A stretch of DNA of 20,655 nucleotides from Welwitschia mirabilis. Lineage: Eukaryota; Gnetophyta; Gnetopsida; Welwitschiales. The stretch is taken from assembly GCA_051453625.1 (NCBI GenBank), contig JBOZIK010000001.1, forward strand, positions 172,699,116 through 172,719,770. Reading direction: 5' to 3'. Both the position numbers and the translations under genes were made by a program. Below the pieces are notes generated by a model. The model did no database searches. It saw only the letters and a program-made list of their open reading frames with translations, and was not told the origin of the DNA. Below are positions 19,087 to 20,655 of the stretch, piece after piece. The first letter of the stretch is position 1. Each line of letters begins with the position of its first letter.

Positions 19087-20655
19087 TGGTTTTAACACTT
19101 ATTCTTTTTGTTAGACTATGGATCATGTTTTAGTTATCATTCATAATCTAGCCTCTTTCTCTTACCTTGTTAGGATATTCTCCCTAAAAATTTGTTTATC
19201 TTACTCTATATTAGAGTATATCCATTAAGGAGCTTTAAACCTTCTTCATGGATGTCCATCATGTTTTCATTTCTAGTTTTTACCTTGAATTAGAGTCTAT
19301 CTCTTTAGAACATGTTCATCTCATCTAATGGCTTCAATACATTCACTTTTTTAGCTATGTCTAATGATTTATTGGTGGGATTTACATTTTGTCTTTTCAA
19401 TGGAGATCATATCAATGATTTCTTACTTCATCATCTTCATTATTCAACTCCATTTTGAAGGGTTATTTATCCTTGCATAGTTTTAAGATAATATTATCAT
19501 GCTAATTGGTTTAGTTCCCTCATCATCTTAGCGAGTTCCTATAGTTTCATTTCCTTTGTGATATTATCTTCTTGTATTTCTATTAATGTGGTGTTATTTG
19601 ATAAAACATAAAGCCTCTTATGAAAGACAACCTCAATAATTACATCTAGTGTGTTTTGTTTTCATTTGATACATTTTGAATCATTCCTTATTAGCCCTTT
19701 CTTTAATTAAAAACCTTTCCTTACTCCTCTAATTTAGGGTGTTTATGAAATTATCCTCATAATTAACTTTGAATTTCTTCTTCTAAATTTGGGATTCATT
19801 CTTATGACTTCTTTTTTTGGGACTTAGTATCTCTATTGGAAGATGAATTAGCTTGAAAAATATTATAATAATATTTTTCTTTAAGATGACTAACGACTAG
19901 CCCTAATTGTTATACTTCTTTAATTTTTTTACCAATTCAAATATCCCTTAGGAAATTCCTCCTAGTTAGATGTTAGTTCTTTAATATCCAATATTATTAC
20001 TCTTATTCTATTCTTGAGTAATTCCCTTATTTAGATTTGCATCATTTATTCAATTTTACTAAATCTGCTCCTCCTTATTTTGGGGTTTGATACCCTATAT
20101 GAAGACATCTAGTGTTTTTATCTATTCTTTCCTATGGGTATTCTCCCTTAAAAATAAAATGTTTACTTGAATTTTAAGTTCCCTTTTGATATTATTCACT
20201 AGAGAGAGTTGTAATATGTGGAGTATTCCATTGGTTTTTCTTTCATTTATAACATCCTTTCATGTATACTCTACATGTATTTGGCATTTTTATTAAAATT
20301 TAACTATTGCAAAGAAGTGCAATAGATTCTTTTAGTTTGATATATAGTATTATCTTTGTGTCTTTCAAAATTTTTATGCATATTTTATCCTTTAGCATAG
20401 GCATTCCTTTGGCCATGAATTAATCAACAATAATGAGTTTGCTAAAGAAAGTTATTATTTATCATGCAACTATTTCTATTTAAAGCTCTTCATTGTGATG
20501 CGAATTTATGCAATATTATAGTCCTTAGGTAAACTTGTAAATCATATAACTTGTAGAAAAACACAAAGGTAGTTTTGATATTTTATCTTTTACTTAACTA
20601 AAAGGAAATAGTAAAGTAAATGCAATGCAAAATGAAGATGAAATGCAAGTAAATG
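19087..20655. other. Unassigned flank, perhaps an eroded minus-strand coding region
   Basis: No gene is supportable. On the minus strand several short stretches look like charged, coiled-coil-type protein (for example TLIEIQEDNITKEMKL near 19560-19610 and LAKMMRELNQLA near 19500-19540), with the plus strand being correspondingly T/C-rich. This is a hint of an old transposon ORF read leftward, but there is no diagnostic motif. If the Athila-like element inserted into the LINE at 8940, the LINE's 5' half should appear here on the minus strand; I could not confirm it. The last 50 bases are a degenerate AAATGCAAGT repeat. Confidence 0.3.

Noticed and set aside
1-20655. tRNA, rRNA, organellar insert or a host gene with exons
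   Set aside because: No cloverleaf, rRNA core or conserved organellar gene was seen, and no set of spliceable exons could be built on either strand. A systematic tRNA and splice-site scan was not possible.

Overview
The window looks like intergenic DNA from a plant nuclear genome. It is strongly AT-rich and poor in CpG, has no intact gene, and is built from decayed retrotransposons of lineages typical of flowering plants. I found no bacterial, organellar or host protein-coding gene I could name. The species cannot be read from the sequence. All element assignments come from translating by eye and recognising family motifs; no search was run.

Layout, left to right. 1-590: unassigned, with slightly richer GC. 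About 590-1000 and 2660-3065: two direct copies of a dispersed repeat packed with GATGT/ACATC octamers. About 1115-1670: a possible Ty1/copia primer-binding site followed by a gag-like remnant. About 1900-2340: an LTR-like promoter region. About 3150-4960 (+): a Ty3/gypsy pol remnant with RNase H and integrase, followed by a possible polypurine tract near 5200. About 6650-8500 (-): a LINE (L1-type) reverse-transcriptase remnant with an intact YADD box.

From 8941 to 19086 there seems to be one large nested structure. An Athila-like gypsy element has a 5' LTR (8941-10370), an eroded tRNA-Asp-type primer-binding site (10372-10389), a gag with an intact CCHC knuckle, and the start of the protease. 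That frame is cut at about 12980 by a Ty1/copia element with an LTR of about 1.42 kb (12980-14400), a primer-binding site (14403-14414), partial gag, protease and the integrase zinc-binding region. The copia element runs into a 100-N assembly gap (15794-15893). Beyond the gap lie 1.4 kb of unassigned sequence, a 77-nt (AG)n tract and a second Athila-type LTR (17617-19086). The missing copia pol and 3' LTR, and the Athila reverse transcriptase and integrase, may sit in the gap, which is probably a fixed-size placeholder. 19087-20655 is unassigned.

Nothing here should work as a gene. Every frame carries stops and shifts, many of them explained by C-to-T or G-to-A changes as expected for methylated, silenced DNA. 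The copia LTR is the least eroded part: it keeps a TATA box and a CpG-rich higher-order tandem repeat built on GGGGTCGACYGGA. I see no previously undescribed system. The most informative items are the nesting order, the LTR tandem array and the repeat pair at 590-3065.
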